Assembly (NCBI RefSeq): GCF_029338575.1
Contig: NZ_CP119992.1
Coordinates: 1,178,001 to 1,242,000, forward strand
Reading direction: 5' to 3'
Length of the DNA: 64,000 nt
DNA from: Halomarina halobia
Lineage (GTDB): Archaea; Halobacteriota; Halobacteria; Halobacteriales; Haloarculaceae
Positions 1 to 8,356 of this stretch are shown one piece after another. The first letter of the stretch is position 1; each line of letters begins with the position of its first letter. A program made the translations under genes and the position numbers. The notes beneath the pieces were generated by a model. That model was not told where the DNA came from and made no database searches. It saw nothing but the letters and a program-made list of their open reading frames with translations.

Positions 1-1
1 C

Positions 2-700
2 GTCACCGCCGTTCCCGTCAACGCGACCGTCGGCGACGGTTCGACCGACGAGACGGTCGCGGCCGCGCTGTCGGCGGTCGAGGACGGGTACCGTGCGCTC
101 AAGGTGAAGGTCGGCGCGCGGGCCGTCGAGGAGGACGTCGCCCGACTGCGGGCGGTCCGCGAGGCGGTCGGCGGGGGCGTGGAACTCCGCGCCGACGCGA
201 ACGCCGCGTGGACGCGAGAGGAGGCGCGCGAGGCGGTCGCGGGGCTCGCCGACCTCGGCGTCGCGTACGTCGAGCAGCCGCTCGCGGCCGACGACCTCGA
301 CGGCCACGCCGCGCTCCGCGGCGGCCCCGTGCGCGTCGCGCTCGACGAGTCGCTCGTCGAGCGCGGTGCCGCGACCGTCCTCGACTCCGACGCCGCGGAC
401 GTCATCGTCCTGAAACCGATGGCGCTCGGGGGGGTGGACCGCGCCCGACGGATCGCGCGGCGAGCTCGCCTCTCGGGCCTGGAGGCGGTCGTGACCACCA
501 CCGTCGACGCGGTGTACGCCCGGACGGCGGCGGTCCACCTCGCCGCCAGCCTCGGCGACGTCCCGGCCTGCGGGCTGGCGACCGCGTCGATGCTCGCCGA
601 GGACCTCGGGCCCGATCCGTGTCGTCTCGAGGGGGGGGCACTCACCGTCCCAGAGAGAAAAGGAAATGTACCAGCGAACGGTGGTTCGACAGGTGCGTGA
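2..700 (+). CDS. menC: o-succinylbenzoate synthase, 5' end outside window (MenC)
   Basis: C-terminal part of an enolase-superfamily protein; the reading frame is already open at the first base, so the start lies upstream. Visible superfamily features are KVKVGAR (second-domain lysine motif), the metal-binding series ELRADANAAW, YVEQPL and VALDES, and a lysine in IVLKPMALGG near the barrel end. MenC dehydrates SHCHC to o-succinylbenzoate in menaquinone synthesis. The 3' end overlaps menE by 35 bp in another frame, which implies translational coupling and supports MenC over other enolase-family enzymes such as dipeptide epimerases. Confidence 0.88.
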   Translation, partial: VTAVPVNATVGDGSTDETVAAALSAVEDGYRALKVKVGARAVEEDVARLRAVREAVGGGVELRADANAAWTREEAREAVAGLADLGVAYVEQPLAADDLDGHAALRGGPVRVALDESLVERGAATVLDSDAADVIVLKPMALGGVDRARRIARRARLSGLEAVVTTTVDAVYARTAAVHLAASLGDVPACGLATASMLAEDLGPDPCRLEGGALTVPERKGNVPANGGSTGA

Positions 701-2177
701 CTGGCTGGCCCAGCGTTCGCGCGTGACGCCGGACGCCACGGCGCTCGTCGATGCCGAAAGCGGCGCGTCTCGCACCTACGCGGAACTCGACTCGGCGGTC
801 GAGTCGCTCGCGGGACGCATCGCGGCCGAGGGGATCTGCGTCGACGATCACGTCGGCGTGCTCCTCGGGACGCGCCCGGCCGCCGTCGAGGCGATCCACG
901 CCGTGCTGCGCGTCGGGGGCGTGCTCGTCCCGCTGTCGACGCGACTGACCGCCGCGGAACTCGAACCGCGGATCGAACGCGCCGACCTCGACCTGCTCCT
1001 CTGCGACGCCGAGACCGAGGGGCGGATGCTCGACGCAGTGGGCGACGTGCCCGTACGGTCGCTCGACTCCGACGGCGAGGCGACGGCCATCGCGACGACG
1101 ACGCCCCGCCCCTTCGACCTGCCCGAGTGGAGCCCCGAGGACCCGCAGGTGATGCTCTACACCTCCGGGACGACGGGTCGGCCGAAGCTAGTCGTGCTCA
1201 CGCTGAAGAACCTGCTCTCGAGCGCGAGCGCGAGCGCCTTCCGGCTCGGAACCCTCCCCGATGATCGATGGGCGTCGCCGCTGTCCCCGAGTTCGATGGG
1301 TGGGCTCGCGTCCGTCCTCCGCTCGACGCTGTACGGCTCGGCCGTCCTGCTCTGCCCGACCGACGCCGACGACCTGCTCGCCGCGCTCCGTGAGCACCGC
1401 CCGACGGGGATCTCGCTCGTCCCGACGCTCCTCCGACGGCTGCTCGACGCGGGCGACCTCCCCGACTCGCTCCGGTTCGTCCTGCTCGGCGGCGCGCCGG
1501 CCCCGGACGACCTCGTCCGCGAGTGCGGCGAGCGCGGCGTCCCCGTCTGTCCGACCTACGGCATGACCGAGACGGCCTCGCAGGTCGCCACCGCCCGCCC
1601 GGAGGAGGCCGTGGCCCACGTCGGCACCGTCGGGCGACCGCTCCTGTTCACCGAGGTGACGGTGGTCGACGACCACGGCGATCCGCTCCCGACGGGGAGC
1701 ACGGGCGAACTCGTCATCGCCGGACCGACCGTCACCCCGGGTTACTACGACGACCCGGCGGCGACCGCCGAGGCGTTCTGCCCGCACGGACTGCTGACGG
1801 GCGACGTCGGCCGCGTCGACGAGGACGGCCGCCTGTGGATCGGCGACCGGAAGGCGGACCGCATCATCACGGGGGGGCAGAACGTCGATCCCCGGGAAGT
1901 CGTGGCGGTCCTGCGCGACCTCGACGGGGTCCGCGACGCTGCGGTCGTCGGCCTCTCCGACGAGGAGTGGGGCGAGCGGGTGGCCGCGCTGATCGAGGTC
2001 GGGGACGGAGACGACGCCGAGGCGGTGGACGCGACCGCGGTCGAGGCGCACTGCCGCGACCGGCTGGCGGGGTTCAAGCGCCCGCGCGTCGTCGCGTTCG
2101 GCGCGTTGCCCCGGACCGAATCGGGGACGGTCGACCGGGCGGCCGTGCGCGAGCGCCTCCGGGAGAAACGAGTTTAA
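666..2177 (+). CDS. menE: o-succinylbenzoate--CoA ligase (MenE)
   Basis: A 503-residue ANL-superfamily adenylate-forming enzyme. It shows the P-loop-like A3 motif YTSGTTGRPK, the A5 motif YGMTE, the TGD of A7, and the C-terminal hinge with IITGGQNVDP followed by FKRPR. The conserved catalytic lysine position near the C-terminus appears as TESGTVDR, so the usual TxxGKxxR lysine is replaced by Thr, a feature worth noting in an otherwise intact enzyme. It converts o-succinylbenzoate to its CoA thioester for menaquinone synthesis. The role is inferred from the overlap with menC, because the family alone cannot fix the substrate. Confidence 0.88.
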   Translation: MYQRTVVRQVRDWLAQRSRVTPDATALVDAESGASRTYAELDSAVESLAGRIAAEGICVDDHVGVLLGTRPAAVEAIHAVLRVGGVLVPLSTRLTAAELEPRIERADLDLLLCDAETEGRMLDAVGDVPVRSLDSDGEATAIATTTPRPFDLPEWSPEDPQVMLYTSGTTGRPKLVVLTLKNLLSSASASAFRLGTLPDDRWASPLSPSSMGGLASVLRSTLYGSAVLLCPTDADDLLAALREHRPTGISLVPTLLRRLLDAGDLPDSLRFVLLGGAPAPDDLVRECGERGVPVCPTYGMTETASQVATARPEEAVAHVGTVGRPLLFTEVTVVDDHGDPLPTGSTGELVIAGPTVTPGYYDDPAATAEAFCPHGLLTGDVGRVDEDGRLWIGDRKADRIITGGQNVDPREVVAVLRDLDGVRDAAVVGLSDEEWGERVAALIEVGDGDDAEAVDATAVEAHCRDRLAGFKRPRVVAFGALPRTESGTVDRAAVRERLREKRV

Positions 2178-2203
2178 CGTCCGCTCCGCACCTAGGAGTA
2201 CCC

Positions 2204-2947
2204 GTGTGCACCCTCACCGTCGCCTGGCAGGTCTTCGAGTCGCATCCGGTCGTCGTCGCCGCGAACCGCGACGAGCGCCTCGACCGCCCCTCGTCCTCGC
2301 CGCGCGAGTTCGCGGACGGCGATCGGCGGATCGTCGCCCCGACCGACGAGGAGGCGGGCGGAACGTGGATCGGGTACAACGACGCGGGCGTCGTCGTCGC
2401 CGTCACCAACCTCTGGGTACGGGGGCTGACGGGCGAGCGCTCGCGCGGCCTGCTCGTCCGGGACGCGCTCCGACGGGGGAGCGCCGCGGCGGCCCTCGCG
2501 CTCGTCGAGGACGAACTCGCGACCCGCGACTACGAGGGGTTCTACCTCCTGCTCGCGGACGCCGACGACGCCGCCCTCGTCGCGAACGACGGCGATCCGA
2601 CCGCGACGCGCTTCGACCCCGGCGTCCACGTCGTGATGAACGTCGGCTACGACACGACCTACTTCGTCCCCGAGTTCCGTCCCGACCTCGGTCGCCAGCA
2701 GGCCGAGAACGGCGAGCGGCTGCTGCGGAGCCTCGCCCCGCGCGATGGCGAGACCGCGCTCGACTGGCGCGACCGGGCGGCCACCTACCTCGGGGATCAC
2801 GAGCACGGCGTCTGCATTCACGCAGACGGGTTCGGGACGAAGTCCTCGTCGCTCATCGCCGTCGACTCGGAGGGGCGGGGGTCGTACCTGTTCGCCGACG
2901 GCCCACCGTGCGTGACCGAGTACGGACCCGTGGACAGTCAGATTTAA
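2204..2947 (+). CDS. NRDE-domain protein (TANGO2-like)
   Basis: A 247-residue protein starting at GTG with an AGGAG-like ribosome site eight bases upstream. It begins MCTLTVAW and contains the diagnostic ANRDERLDRP motif near residue 24, followed by GGTWIGYN, which are features of the NRDE (TANGO2) family. The N-terminal Cys after Met recalls Ntn-hydrolase folds. Members in bacteria, archaea and eukaryotes have no settled biochemical function; heme or acyl-CoA handling has been proposed for eukaryotic TANGO2. It follows menE by 26 bp and may be co-transcribed. Confidence 0.85.
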   Translation: MCTLTVAWQVFESHPVVVAANRDERLDRPSSSPREFADGDRRIVAPTDEEAGGTWIGYNDAGVVVAVTNLWVRGLTGERSRGLLVRDALRRGSAAAALALVEDELATRDYEGFYLLLADADDAALVANDGDPTATRFDPGVHVVMNVGYDTTYFVPEFRPDLGRQQAENGERLLRSLAPRDGETALDWRDRAATYLGDHEHGVCIHADGFGTKSSSLIAVDSEGRGSYLFADGPPCVTEYGPVDSQI

Positions 2948-2971
2948 TCCACCGACCTCCGTCTAGTCCGT

Positions 2972-3319
2972 ATGAGCGCTGCATCCTCGGAGGAGGACCT
3001 GTCGGACGACGAGTTGGCGGGCCTCGACCTCGTGCGCGAGAGCGGCGGGATCCACCAGAGCGAGTTCTGGAAGGAACTCGACGTCTCCTCGCGCAAGGGG
3101 AGTCGCATCGTCGAGTCGCTCGTCGAGAAGGACCTCATCGACCGCGAGGAGACGGTCTACGAGGGGCACAACACCTACTACCTCACGCCGACGGCGAAGG
3201 ACCTCGACTTCTCGCTGCTGATGGCCGGCGACATGCTCTCGCCGTTCGTCGCGGACGACGAACTGGACACGCGCAGCGACGCCTTCTCGCAGTGGATCAT
3301 GCGGCTGGCGTACCAGTAG
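2972..3319 (+). CDS. small winged-helix transcriptional regulator
   Basis: A 115-residue acidic protein. Residues about 18-70 form a winged helix: a LDLVRESGG helix, the QSEFWKELDVSSRKGSRIVESL helix-turn-helix (split here as QSEFWKELDVSS and RKGSRIVESL), and a wing at REETVYEGHNTYYLTPTA. The C-terminal part, FSLLMAGDMLSPFV, is hydrophobic and probably mediates dimerisation. It resembles MarR/Lrp-like single-domain regulators that are widespread in haloarchaea. No ligand domain is visible and its targets are unknown. It lies 24 bp after the NRDE gene. Confidence 0.8.
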   Translation: MSAASSEEDLSDDELAGLDLVRESGGIHQSEFWKELDVSSRKGSRIVESLVEKDLIDREETVYEGHNTYYLTPTAKDLDFSLLMAGDMLSPFVADDELDTRSDAFSQWIMRLAYQ

Positions 3320-3325
3320 TCAACC

Positions 3326-3424
3326 ACCGCCTTTTGCTCCGCCACCTTTTGCTGCGGTCGGGCGGGAGCGACACGCTTCGCGGTCGCTCCCGCCTCCCTG
3401 GCAAAAGCTGGACCAAAAGCGCGG
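3326..3424 (+). repeat. 3'-flanking hairpin element, copy A
   Basis: This stretch begins six bases after the regulator stop codon. It has a core stem GCGGGAGCGAC / GTCGCTCCCGC (about 3362-3392) around an ACGCTTCGCG loop, enclosed by CTTTTGC / GCAAAAG, and then GCTGGACCAAAAG. A second copy lies in reverse orientation at 40205-40312, also directly after a gene stop (40315). About 85 percent of positions agree by eye. The core stems differ by a paired G-C to C-G exchange, suggesting that base pairing is maintained. It may act as a 3' UTR, terminator or mobile palindromic element. Confidence 0.7.
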
Positions 3425-3565
3425 CGCGCTCCCTGCGGTCGCGCTTGCGCCCGCTCGCTCGTTGCACTCGCTCGCGGTGCGACGCGTAGCGTATCCCGAA
3501 CTACGAACGCTACTCGTTACCGTGTACCGAGCTAACACTTTACCGCGTCCCGAGAACGACCACGT
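3425..3565. other. intergenic: GC-rich tract and promoter of the TrpRS-like gene
   Basis: After the hairpin element comes a low-complexity run of GCGC, CTCG and CGCTCGCT words. An AT-richer piece then follows, with TAACACTTTACCG about 30 bp before the ATG at 3566. That spacing suits a haloarchaeal TATA-like element of a near-leaderless transcript. No gene is visible. Confidence 0.4.
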
Positions 3566-4630
3566 ATGTCGGACCTGCTCCGGGATCACCGTCGGACGCT
3601 CGTCGAGGATCGGGGGTTCGAACGCGCCGACTTCGCGGTCGGCGACGTGTCGGCGACAGAGGTCGAACGGACCTTCGCGGTCGGCGACCGGGGGCGGGCG
3701 TTCGCATCGCGAATCGACGCGGGCGAGCCGGCGCTCGTCACGTCCGGCGTCTCGATGACCGGCCCACCGCACGTCGGCACGCTCGGCCAGGTACTGACCG
3801 CGGTCCGGTTGCAGGAGGCGGGTCTCGACGTGCAACTCGTCCTCGCGGACCTCCCTGCCTACCTCGCCGCGGGGCGCGGGTTGAACGAGGTGCGGGCGCT
3901 CGCGGGGCGCTACCGCTCGTTCGCCGTCGAACTCGGCTTCGACGAGCGGGCGGGCACCCTCCGCACGCAACTGGACGCGCCCGGGGCGCTCCGGACGGCG
4001 ATGCTCCTCTCGCGGTACTACGACCCGGACGGCGAGGCGGCCGATGCCCCCGAGGAGGCGGGGGAGGACGACGGGAGCGCCCCGGTGTCGGACCCGGAAC
4101 CGACCGCCTTCGAGTCCGAACTCGCGGCGGCGTACGAGTCCGCCGAGACGCCGGACGTCGAGACGCCCCGGTTCGCCGGCGCGCAGACCGGCCTGCTGCT
4201 CGCCGCCGACACGCTTCACCCGATCGTCACCGGCGGATACGAGCACGTCTGCTTCGTCGGCGGGAGCGACAACCACGGGCTGTCGTCGTTCGTCCGGAGG
4301 GTGCTTGACGCGTCGCCCTACGCGGGAACCGTCGCCGGTCTCTACACCCGGCTCGTACCCGGACTCGCGGGCTACCCGAAGATGTCCAAGAGCCTCCCCC
4401 GGTCGAACGTCTCGCTCGCCGAGGACTCCGAGACGGTGCGAGAGCGGGTGCTCGCGGACGACGGGCTCCGCGACCCGCTACTCCTTGAGATGATTCGGGT
4501 CGCCTCGCCGTACTCGACCGCCGAGTTCGAGGAGGTGCGCGAGGCGTTCGATCGCCGCGACGGCGAGTGGACGGCGGCGAAGCGGGCGTACGCGGACTTC
4601 TTCGCCGACGCCGCCGCGGTGTGGGGGTGA
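3566..4630 (+). CDS. tryptophanyl-tRNA synthetase-like class I synthetase
   Basis: A 354-residue protein with class I aminoacyl-tRNA synthetase signatures: a HIGH-type motif in TGPPHVGTLGQ (about residues 66-76), SDNHGLSSF near 235, and a canonical KMSKS loop at YPKMSKSLPRSN near 270. The spacing and the PKMSKS context fit TrpRS/TyrRS. It is shorter than ordinary archaeal TrpRS and has an acidic low-complexity insert (DAPEEAGEDDG) at about residue 160. Haloarchaea often carry two TrpRS-like genes, so this may be the second one. It could charge tRNA-Trp or be a paralogue with altered substrate. The start at 3566 has good upstream spacing. Confidence 0.65.
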   Translation: MSDLLRDHRRTLVEDRGFERADFAVGDVSATEVERTFAVGDRGRAFASRIDAGEPALVTSGVSMTGPPHVGTLGQVLTAVRLQEAGLDVQLVLADLPAYLAAGRGLNEVRALAGRYRSFAVELGFDERAGTLRTQLDAPGALRTAMLLSRYYDPDGEAADAPEEAGEDDGSAPVSDPEPTAFESELAAAYESAETPDVETPRFAGAQTGLLLAADTLHPIVTGGYEHVCFVGGSDNHGLSSFVRRVLDASPYAGTVAGLYTRLVPGLAGYPKMSKSLPRSNVSLAEDSETVRERVLADDGLRDPLLLEMIRVASPYSTAEFEEVREAFDRRDGEWTAAKRAYADFFADAAAVWG

Positions 4631-4806
4631 GATGACCGCGACGGAGCGACCGAGTGCTTTGGAGCCAGCTTTCGTTGCCTACGGTATCGCTCTGTGTTGT
4701 ACCGCGAGCGAACGAGCGAAGCGAGTGAGCGAGCGGCCTTTTTAGCGTAGCTGTTTGCGAGGAGGGTCGCGCGAAGCGCGACCCGACGAGTAAAAAGGTA
4801 CTGGTA
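4631..4806. other. intergenic between convergent genes, with hairpins
   Basis: This 176-bp stretch separates two convergent stops. It holds a perfect hairpin GGGTCGCGC-GAA-GCGCGACCC near 4765-4785 and a run of GAGCGAACGAGCGAAGCGAG words followed by CCTTTTTAG. T-rich ends lie on both strands (CTTTTTAG on plus, CTTTTTACT on minus), so it could end transcription in both directions. No gene is visible. Confidence 0.45.
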
Positions 4807-6399
4807 CTACCCGATCAGGCGTTCCTCGCCCTCCCAGTACTCCTGGCGGAGCTGGTACTTCTGGACCTTTCCGGTGGCCGTCTCGGGGAGGTCGTCGACG
4901 AACTCGACGCGCCGGGGGATCTTGTAGCCCGCGAGGTGCTCGCGGGCGAACTCGGTCACCTCCTCCTCGGAGAGGTCCTCGCCGGGCTTCCTGACGACGA
5001 GCGCCGTGACCATCTCGCCCCACTCGTCGCTCGGCGTAGGGATGACCGCCGCCTTGGCGATGGCGGGGTGGTCGTAGAGCACGTCCTCGACCTGGAGGGA
5101 GGAGACGTTCTCCCCGCCGGAGATGATGATGTCCTTCTCGCGGTCCTTGATCGAGATCATCCCGTCCTCGTTCCAGCTCGCGAGGTCGCCGGTGTGGAAG
5201 TAGCCGGGCTTCTTCGCGTTGAACGCCTCGTACGTCGCCTCCTCCTTGTTGAGGTAGCGGTCCATCACCTGGTTGCCCTTCACGACGATCTCGCCCATCG
5301 TCCCGCCGTCGCGGGGCACGTCCTCGCCGTCGTCGTCGACGACCCGCACGTCGGTGGCGAGCGTCTCGGATCCCTGGAAGGACTTGATGTCCCGGCCGCG
5401 CTGGGCGATGCGCCGGGGGGAGTTCGAGGTGGTGATGATGGGGGAGGTCTCGGTGAGACCGTAGATGTGGATGATCCGCCAGCCGATCTCGTCCTCGACG
5501 GTCTCGATCGTCGCCCTCGGGGGGGCGCTACCCGCGGTGGCGATGCGGAGTTCCCGGTCGCCCGTCGTCGGCTCGTCGGGGTGCTCCTCGTGGTAGGCGA
5601 TGACCCGGTTCAGGACGGTCGGCGCGCCGCACATGAACGACACGTCGTGGTCGCGGATGCGCCGCAGCGTCCCCTCGGGGTCGAACGTGCGCTGACAGAC
5701 GTGGGTGCCGCCGGTCCCCGTGATGGCGTAGGTGTGCCCCCAGCCGTTGCAGTGGAACATCGGCAGCGTCCAGAGGTACGTGTCGTCGTCCCGGATCTCC
5801 ATGTGCTGGTTGAGCACGAGCGCGTGCCAGTGCTCGGTGCGGTGGGTCCGCACGACCCCCTTCGGATCGCCGGTCGTCCCCGAGGTGTAGTTGATCGAGG
5901 CGTCGTCGTCCTCGACGATGTCCGGGCGCTCGGGGGCCTCGGCGGAGGCGTCGGCGAGCAGGCCCTCGTAGTCGAGCCAGTCGCCCTCGATCTCGTCGGC
6001 CCGGTAGCCGACGTAGTTCTCCGCCGGTATCGAGTCGCGGACCGTCTCGACGTTCTCCGCGTAGTCGTAGTCCGCGATGACCGTGTTCGCCGCACAGTCG
6101 TCGAGGATGTACTCGAAGTCCTCGGGAACGAGGCGGTAGTTCATCGGGACGAACACCGCTCCGAGCTGGTTGGTCGCGTAGAGCGTCTCGAGGAAGTAGT
6201 GCGTGTTCGGCGCGAGGAGCGCGACGCGGGACCCCTGCTTCACGCCGAGATCGGCCAGCGCGTTGGACAGACGGTTCACCCGCTCACCGAACTCGGCGTA
6301 GGTGTACTCGGTTCCGTCGTGGGCGATCACCCCGACCACGTCGTCGTAGAGGTCGACCGCCCTGTCGAGGAAGTCGAGCGTTCGCATTTGAACCTTCAT
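4807..6399 (-). CDS. acyl-CoA synthetase (AMP-forming)
   Basis: A 530-residue ANL-superfamily ligase. Motifs are YTSGTTGDPKG (A3), IYGLTETSP (A5), YFHTGD (A7), DREKDIIISGGENV (A8) and the C-terminal catalytic lysine in TATGKVQKYQLR (A10). It most resembles medium/long-chain acyl-CoA synthetases of the type that prepare carboxylates for beta-oxidation. The substrate cannot be read from the sequence. It is one of three such ligases in the window besides MenE. It is transcribed alone, and its promoter must lie in 6400-6598. Confidence 0.88.
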   Translation of the reverse strand: MKVQMRTLDFLDRAVDLYDDVVGVIAHDGTEYTYAEFGERVNRLSNALADLGVKQGSRVALLAPNTHYFLETLYATNQLGAVFVPMNYRLVPEDFEYILDDCAANTVIADYDYAENVETVRDSIPAENYVGYRADEIEGDWLDYEGLLADASAEAPERPDIVEDDDASINYTSGTTGDPKGVVRTHRTEHWHALVLNQHMEIRDDDTYLWTLPMFHCNGWGHTYAITGTGGTHVCQRTFDPEGTLRRIRDHDVSFMCGAPTVLNRVIAYHEEHPDEPTTGDRELRIATAGSAPPRATIETVEDEIGWRIIHIYGLTETSPIITTSNSPRRIAQRGRDIKSFQGSETLATDVRVVDDDGEDVPRDGGTMGEIVVKGNQVMDRYLNKEEATYEAFNAKKPGYFHTGDLASWNEDGMISIKDREKDIIISGGENVSSLQVEDVLYDHPAIAKAAVIPTPSDEWGEMVTALVVRKPGEDLSEEEVTEFAREHLAGYKIPRRVEFVDDLPETATGKVQKYQLRQEYWEGEERLIG

Positions 6400-6598
6400 G
6401 AACTATCAACGCGTGGTTTCGAGGCCGGAGGCTAATGGTTTTCGCCACCGTTACGCAAACGTACGCGTGATAATATCGGCCCGTTTGTCGTCGCCGAGTG
6501 ACGTGTCCGCGGGCGCGAGTGGCGGGCGGCGACGGGGACGGCGGACGGAGCGACGGCGGAGCGGCGAGGCGGCGGGCGGAACGTCGGGGGGCCGACGC

Positions 6599-7912
6599 TC
6601 ACGCCAGCGCGCTCGCGACGCGGACGATCTCGCGCTCGCCGAAGGCGGGGCCGACGAACTGGACGCCGACGGGGAGGCCGTCGGCCTCGCCCGCGGGGGC
6701 GGAGACGGCGGGCAGGTCGGCGAGGTTGACGGGGACGGTGTTGGCGTCGATGAGGTACAGCTTGAGCGGGTCGGCGAGGCTCTCGCCGAGCTTCGGGGGC
6801 AGCACCGGCATCGTCGGCGAGGCGAGCACGTCCGCCTCCTCGAAGGCGGCGTCGAAGTCCCGCTTGATCCACGCGCGGGCGTCCTGGGCCTTGGCGTAGT
6901 ACTTGTCGTGATAGCCCGCCGAGAGGGCGTAGGTGCCGAGGAGGACGCGGCGCTTCACCTCCTCGCCGAAGCCCGCCTCGCGCGACCGGGCGAAGGCGTC
7001 GTTCCAGTTCCCCTCGTACCCGCCCGAGACGCCGTACCTGACGCCGTCGAAGCGCGCCAGGTTCGAGGACGCCTCCGACATCGCGATGACGTAGTACGCC
7101 TGCACCGCGTGCTCGACGGACTCGAGTTCGACCTCCCGCACCGTCGCGCCCTGCGCTTCGAGGTTCGCGACGGCGTCGTCGAACGCGTCGACGACCCGCT
7201 CGTCCGCGCCCTCGAGGAGGTCCGTGAGGACGCCCACGGTCGTCCCGTCGACGTCGCCGTCGGCGGCGCTCGCGTAACCCGCGTCCGCCCCGCCGGCGTC
7301 CGCCCGCCCGTCCGGGCCGTCGCGGGCCTCGCTCGCGTCGCGCGTCGTCGAGTCGCGCTCGTCGGGGCCGGCGATCACGTCGAGTAGCTCCGCCGCCTCC
7401 TCGACCGTCGGCGCGATCGGGCCGATCTGTTCGAGCGAGTTGGCGTACGCGACGAGGCCGTAGCGCGAGACCAGCCCGTAGGTCGGCTTGATGCCGACGA
7501 CGCCGCAGAAGGCGGCGGGGTTGCGGATCGACCCGCCGGTGTCGGTCCCGAGCGCGAGGTCGGCCTCGCCCGCGGCGACGGCGGCGGCGGACCCGCCAGA
7601 GGACCCGCCGGCGACCCGCGACGCGTCGGCCGGGTTCCGCGTCGGCCCGAACGCCGACGTCTCGGTCGTCCCTCCCATCCCGAACTCGTCCATGTTGGCC
7701 TTCCCGACGACGGTCGCGCCGGCGGCCTTCAGGCGCTCTACGACCGTCGCGTCGTAGGGCGGGACGTACCCCTCGAGCATCGCCGACCCGCAGGTCGTCC
7801 GGACGCCGGCGGTCGAGATGTTGTCCTTGACCGCGACGGTCCGGCCGGCGAGGGGCCCCTCGCCGGCGCCCTCGATCGTCTCCTCCGTGATGAAGGCGTT
7901 CAGATCGCCCAT
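6599..7912 (-). CDS. gatA: Asp-tRNA(Asn)/Glu-tRNA(Gln) amidotransferase subunit A
   Basis: A 437-residue amidase-signature protein. The Ser-cisSer-Lys catalytic set is visible: Lys29 in VAVKDN, Ser104 in GGSSGGS and nucleophile Ser128 in GTDTGGS. GatA hydrolyses glutamine and feeds ammonia to GatB for transamidation of mischarged Glu-tRNA(Gln) or Asp-tRNA(Asn). An acidic insert around residues 200-230 (DARDGPDG... ADAGYASA) is probably a haloarchaeal surface loop. It directly abuts gatC with no spacer. GatB is not in the window. Confidence 0.95.
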   Translation of the reverse strand: MGDLNAFITEETIEGAGEGPLAGRTVAVKDNISTAGVRTTCGSAMLEGYVPPYDATVVERLKAAGATVVGKANMDEFGMGGTTETSAFGPTRNPADASRVAGGSSGGSAAAVAAGEADLALGTDTGGSIRNPAAFCGVVGIKPTYGLVSRYGLVAYANSLEQIGPIAPTVEEAAELLDVIAGPDERDSTTRDASEARDGPDGRADAGGADAGYASAADGDVDGTTVGVLTDLLEGADERVVDAFDDAVANLEAQGATVREVELESVEHAVQAYYVIAMSEASSNLARFDGVRYGVSGGYEGNWNDAFARSREAGFGEEVKRRVLLGTYALSAGYHDKYYAKAQDARAWIKRDFDAAFEEADVLASPTMPVLPPKLGESLADPLKLYLIDANTVPVNLADLPAVSAPAGEADGLPVGVQFVGPAFGEREIVRVASALA

Positions 7913-8191
7913 TTACGACACCCGTGGGCCCTTGAAGTAGCCGTCCTCCGTCTCGGGGGCGTTCGCCAGCGCCTCCTCCTGGGTGAGACAGTCGCGGGGG
8001 TCGTCCGGGCGCATGACGTTGACCAGTTCGCGCTCGCGGTCCACCTCGGGAACCTCGTCGAGGGTGTCGAAGTACGCGAGGATCTCCGCGAACTGCTCGG
8101 CGAAGCGCGCCACCTCCTCGTCGTCCAGCGCGACCCGTGCGAGGTCCGCGACGTGGCGGACCTCCTCCGGGTCGACGGATGCGTCGCTCAT
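7913..8191 (-). CDS. gatC: Asp-tRNA(Asn)/Glu-tRNA(Gln) amidotransferase subunit C
   Basis: A 92-residue protein with the GatC pattern: EEVRHVADLARVALDDEE, a central FAEILAYFDTLDEV helix and the extended C-terminal belt ending ETEDGYFKGPRV. GatC wraps round GatA and stabilises the GatAB interface. Its stop TAA is immediately followed by the gatA ATG, so the two genes form a strict operon. The divergent tfb gene lies 165 bp upstream. Confidence 0.95.
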   Translation of the reverse strand: MSDASVDPEEVRHVADLARVALDDEEVARFAEQFAEILAYFDTLDEVPEVDRERELVNVMRPDDPRDCLTQEEALANAPETEDGYFKGPRVS

Positions 8192-8356
8192 ACGGGCACC
8201 TGCCGCGGACGGACACTAAGGGTTTCGAAAGCCCGGATTCGACGGCCTCGAAGCGTGAGAGGCACCCTCACGTTCAACAGGTTTAAGTTGCCCGATTCAC
8301 AACAATATAGTACAGACAGACGATTCTGGGTCGACCGGCCCATCCGAGCCCACACG
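8192..8356. promoter_or_regulatory. divergent gatC / tfb promoter region
   Basis: This 165-bp spacer separates the two start codons. On the plus strand GGTTTAAGTTG at about 8280-8290 and ACAATATAGTAC at about 8302-8313 are the only AT-rich, TATA-like words. Either could drive tfb, giving a leader of about 20-50 nt. No clear gatC element was resolved. Confidence 0.4.

Noticed and set aside
6398..8219. Long open frames on the plus strand opposite gatA and gatC
   Set aside because: GC-rich antisense shadows with Arg/Gly/Ala composition and no domain; gatCA is clear on the minus strand.
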